A stretch of DNA of 5,760 bases from Deltaproteobacteria bacterium (GTDB taxonomy: Bacteria > Myxococcota_A > Polyangia > Polyangiales > Houyiibacteriaceae): assembly GCA_027295555.1 (NCBI GenBank), contig JAPUKT010000413.1, forward strand, positions 1 through 5,760, in the 5' to 3' direction. The notes under the pieces are model-generated. The model saw only the letters and a program-made list of their open reading frames with translations. It was not told the DNA's origin and ran no database searches. Positions 5,676-5,760 of the stretch are shown here, piece by piece. Made by a program: the position numbers and the translations under genes. Positions within the stretch are counted from its first letter, which is position 1. Each line of letters begins with the position of its first letter.

Positions 5676-5760
5676 ATGGACACTGCAATGCGCGATCTGG
5701 AACGGATCGAAGAGCGATCCTCGGACGACGAACACCGGGTCTTGGTGCTGTCGGGAGTGG
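5676..5760 (+). CDS. N-terminal 28 codons of an unidentified protein (partial, runs off the window)
   Basis: An open frame runs from ATG at 5676 to the window end and reads MDTAMRDLERIEERSSDD, then EHRVLVLSGV. The upstream in-frame stop TAG is at 5619-5621, so the start lies in 5622-5690. ATG 5676 is preferred because AAGGCGAG ends 7 nt before it, but the in-frame ATG at 5688 is possible. The start has an acidic, charged helix-like segment followed by a hydrophobic beta-strand-like stretch (VLVLSGV), which is compatible with many nucleotide-binding or Rossmann-type folds but not diagnostic. There is no signal peptide. I do not recognise the family. It is divergent from gyrA and shares its intergenic region. 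Confidence 0.5.
   Translation, partial: MDTAMRDLERIEERSSDDEHRVLVLSGV

Overview
The window is bacterial chromosomal DNA, compact and GC-rich (about 60% by eye). It contains a minus-strand gene set of gyrA, an Hsp70 (DnaK-family) gene and a short J-domain gene, flanked by fragments of two plus-strand genes. The Hsp70 with a long Pro/Asp-rich spacer, the TPR-bearing J-protein, the GTG starts and the base composition fit a delta-proteobacterial or Myxococcota-like genome. This is an inference: no taxonomic marker other than GyrA is present, and it cannot be placed without a tree.

Layout from left to right. Positions 1-84 hold the last 27 codons of a plus-strand gene whose tail looks like an isoprenylcysteine carboxyl methyltransferase (ICMT)-family protein. 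Positions 85-153 are a short convergent spacer with no canonical terminator. Positions 154-642 (minus) encode a 162-residue class C J-domain protein with a TPR-like C-terminus. Positions 645-2849 (minus) encode a 734-residue Hsp70 of unusual architecture. Positions 2850-2916 are a 67-bp spacer with a small A/T-rich hairpin. Positions 2917-5511 (minus) encode full-length DNA gyrase subunit A. Positions 5512-5675 are a divergent promoter region, and 5676-5760 hold the first 28 codons of an unidentified plus-strand gene.

GyrA is the breakage-reunion subunit of DNA gyrase, and its GyrB partner is not in the window. The Hsp70 and J-protein are separated by 2 nt and are very likely translated together as a dedicated chaperone pair, the J-protein stimulating ATP hydrolysis by the Hsp70. 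All three minus-strand genes use the same GGGAG ribosome binding site.

The most interesting item is the Hsp70. The nucleotide-binding domain and the beta substrate-binding domain are both well conserved. They are separated by about 218 residues of low-complexity, acidic and proline-rich sequence placed just before the conserved LLLDVTP linker, and the protein stops where the alpha-helical lid should begin. No mobile element, tRNA, rRNA or CRISPR array was seen.
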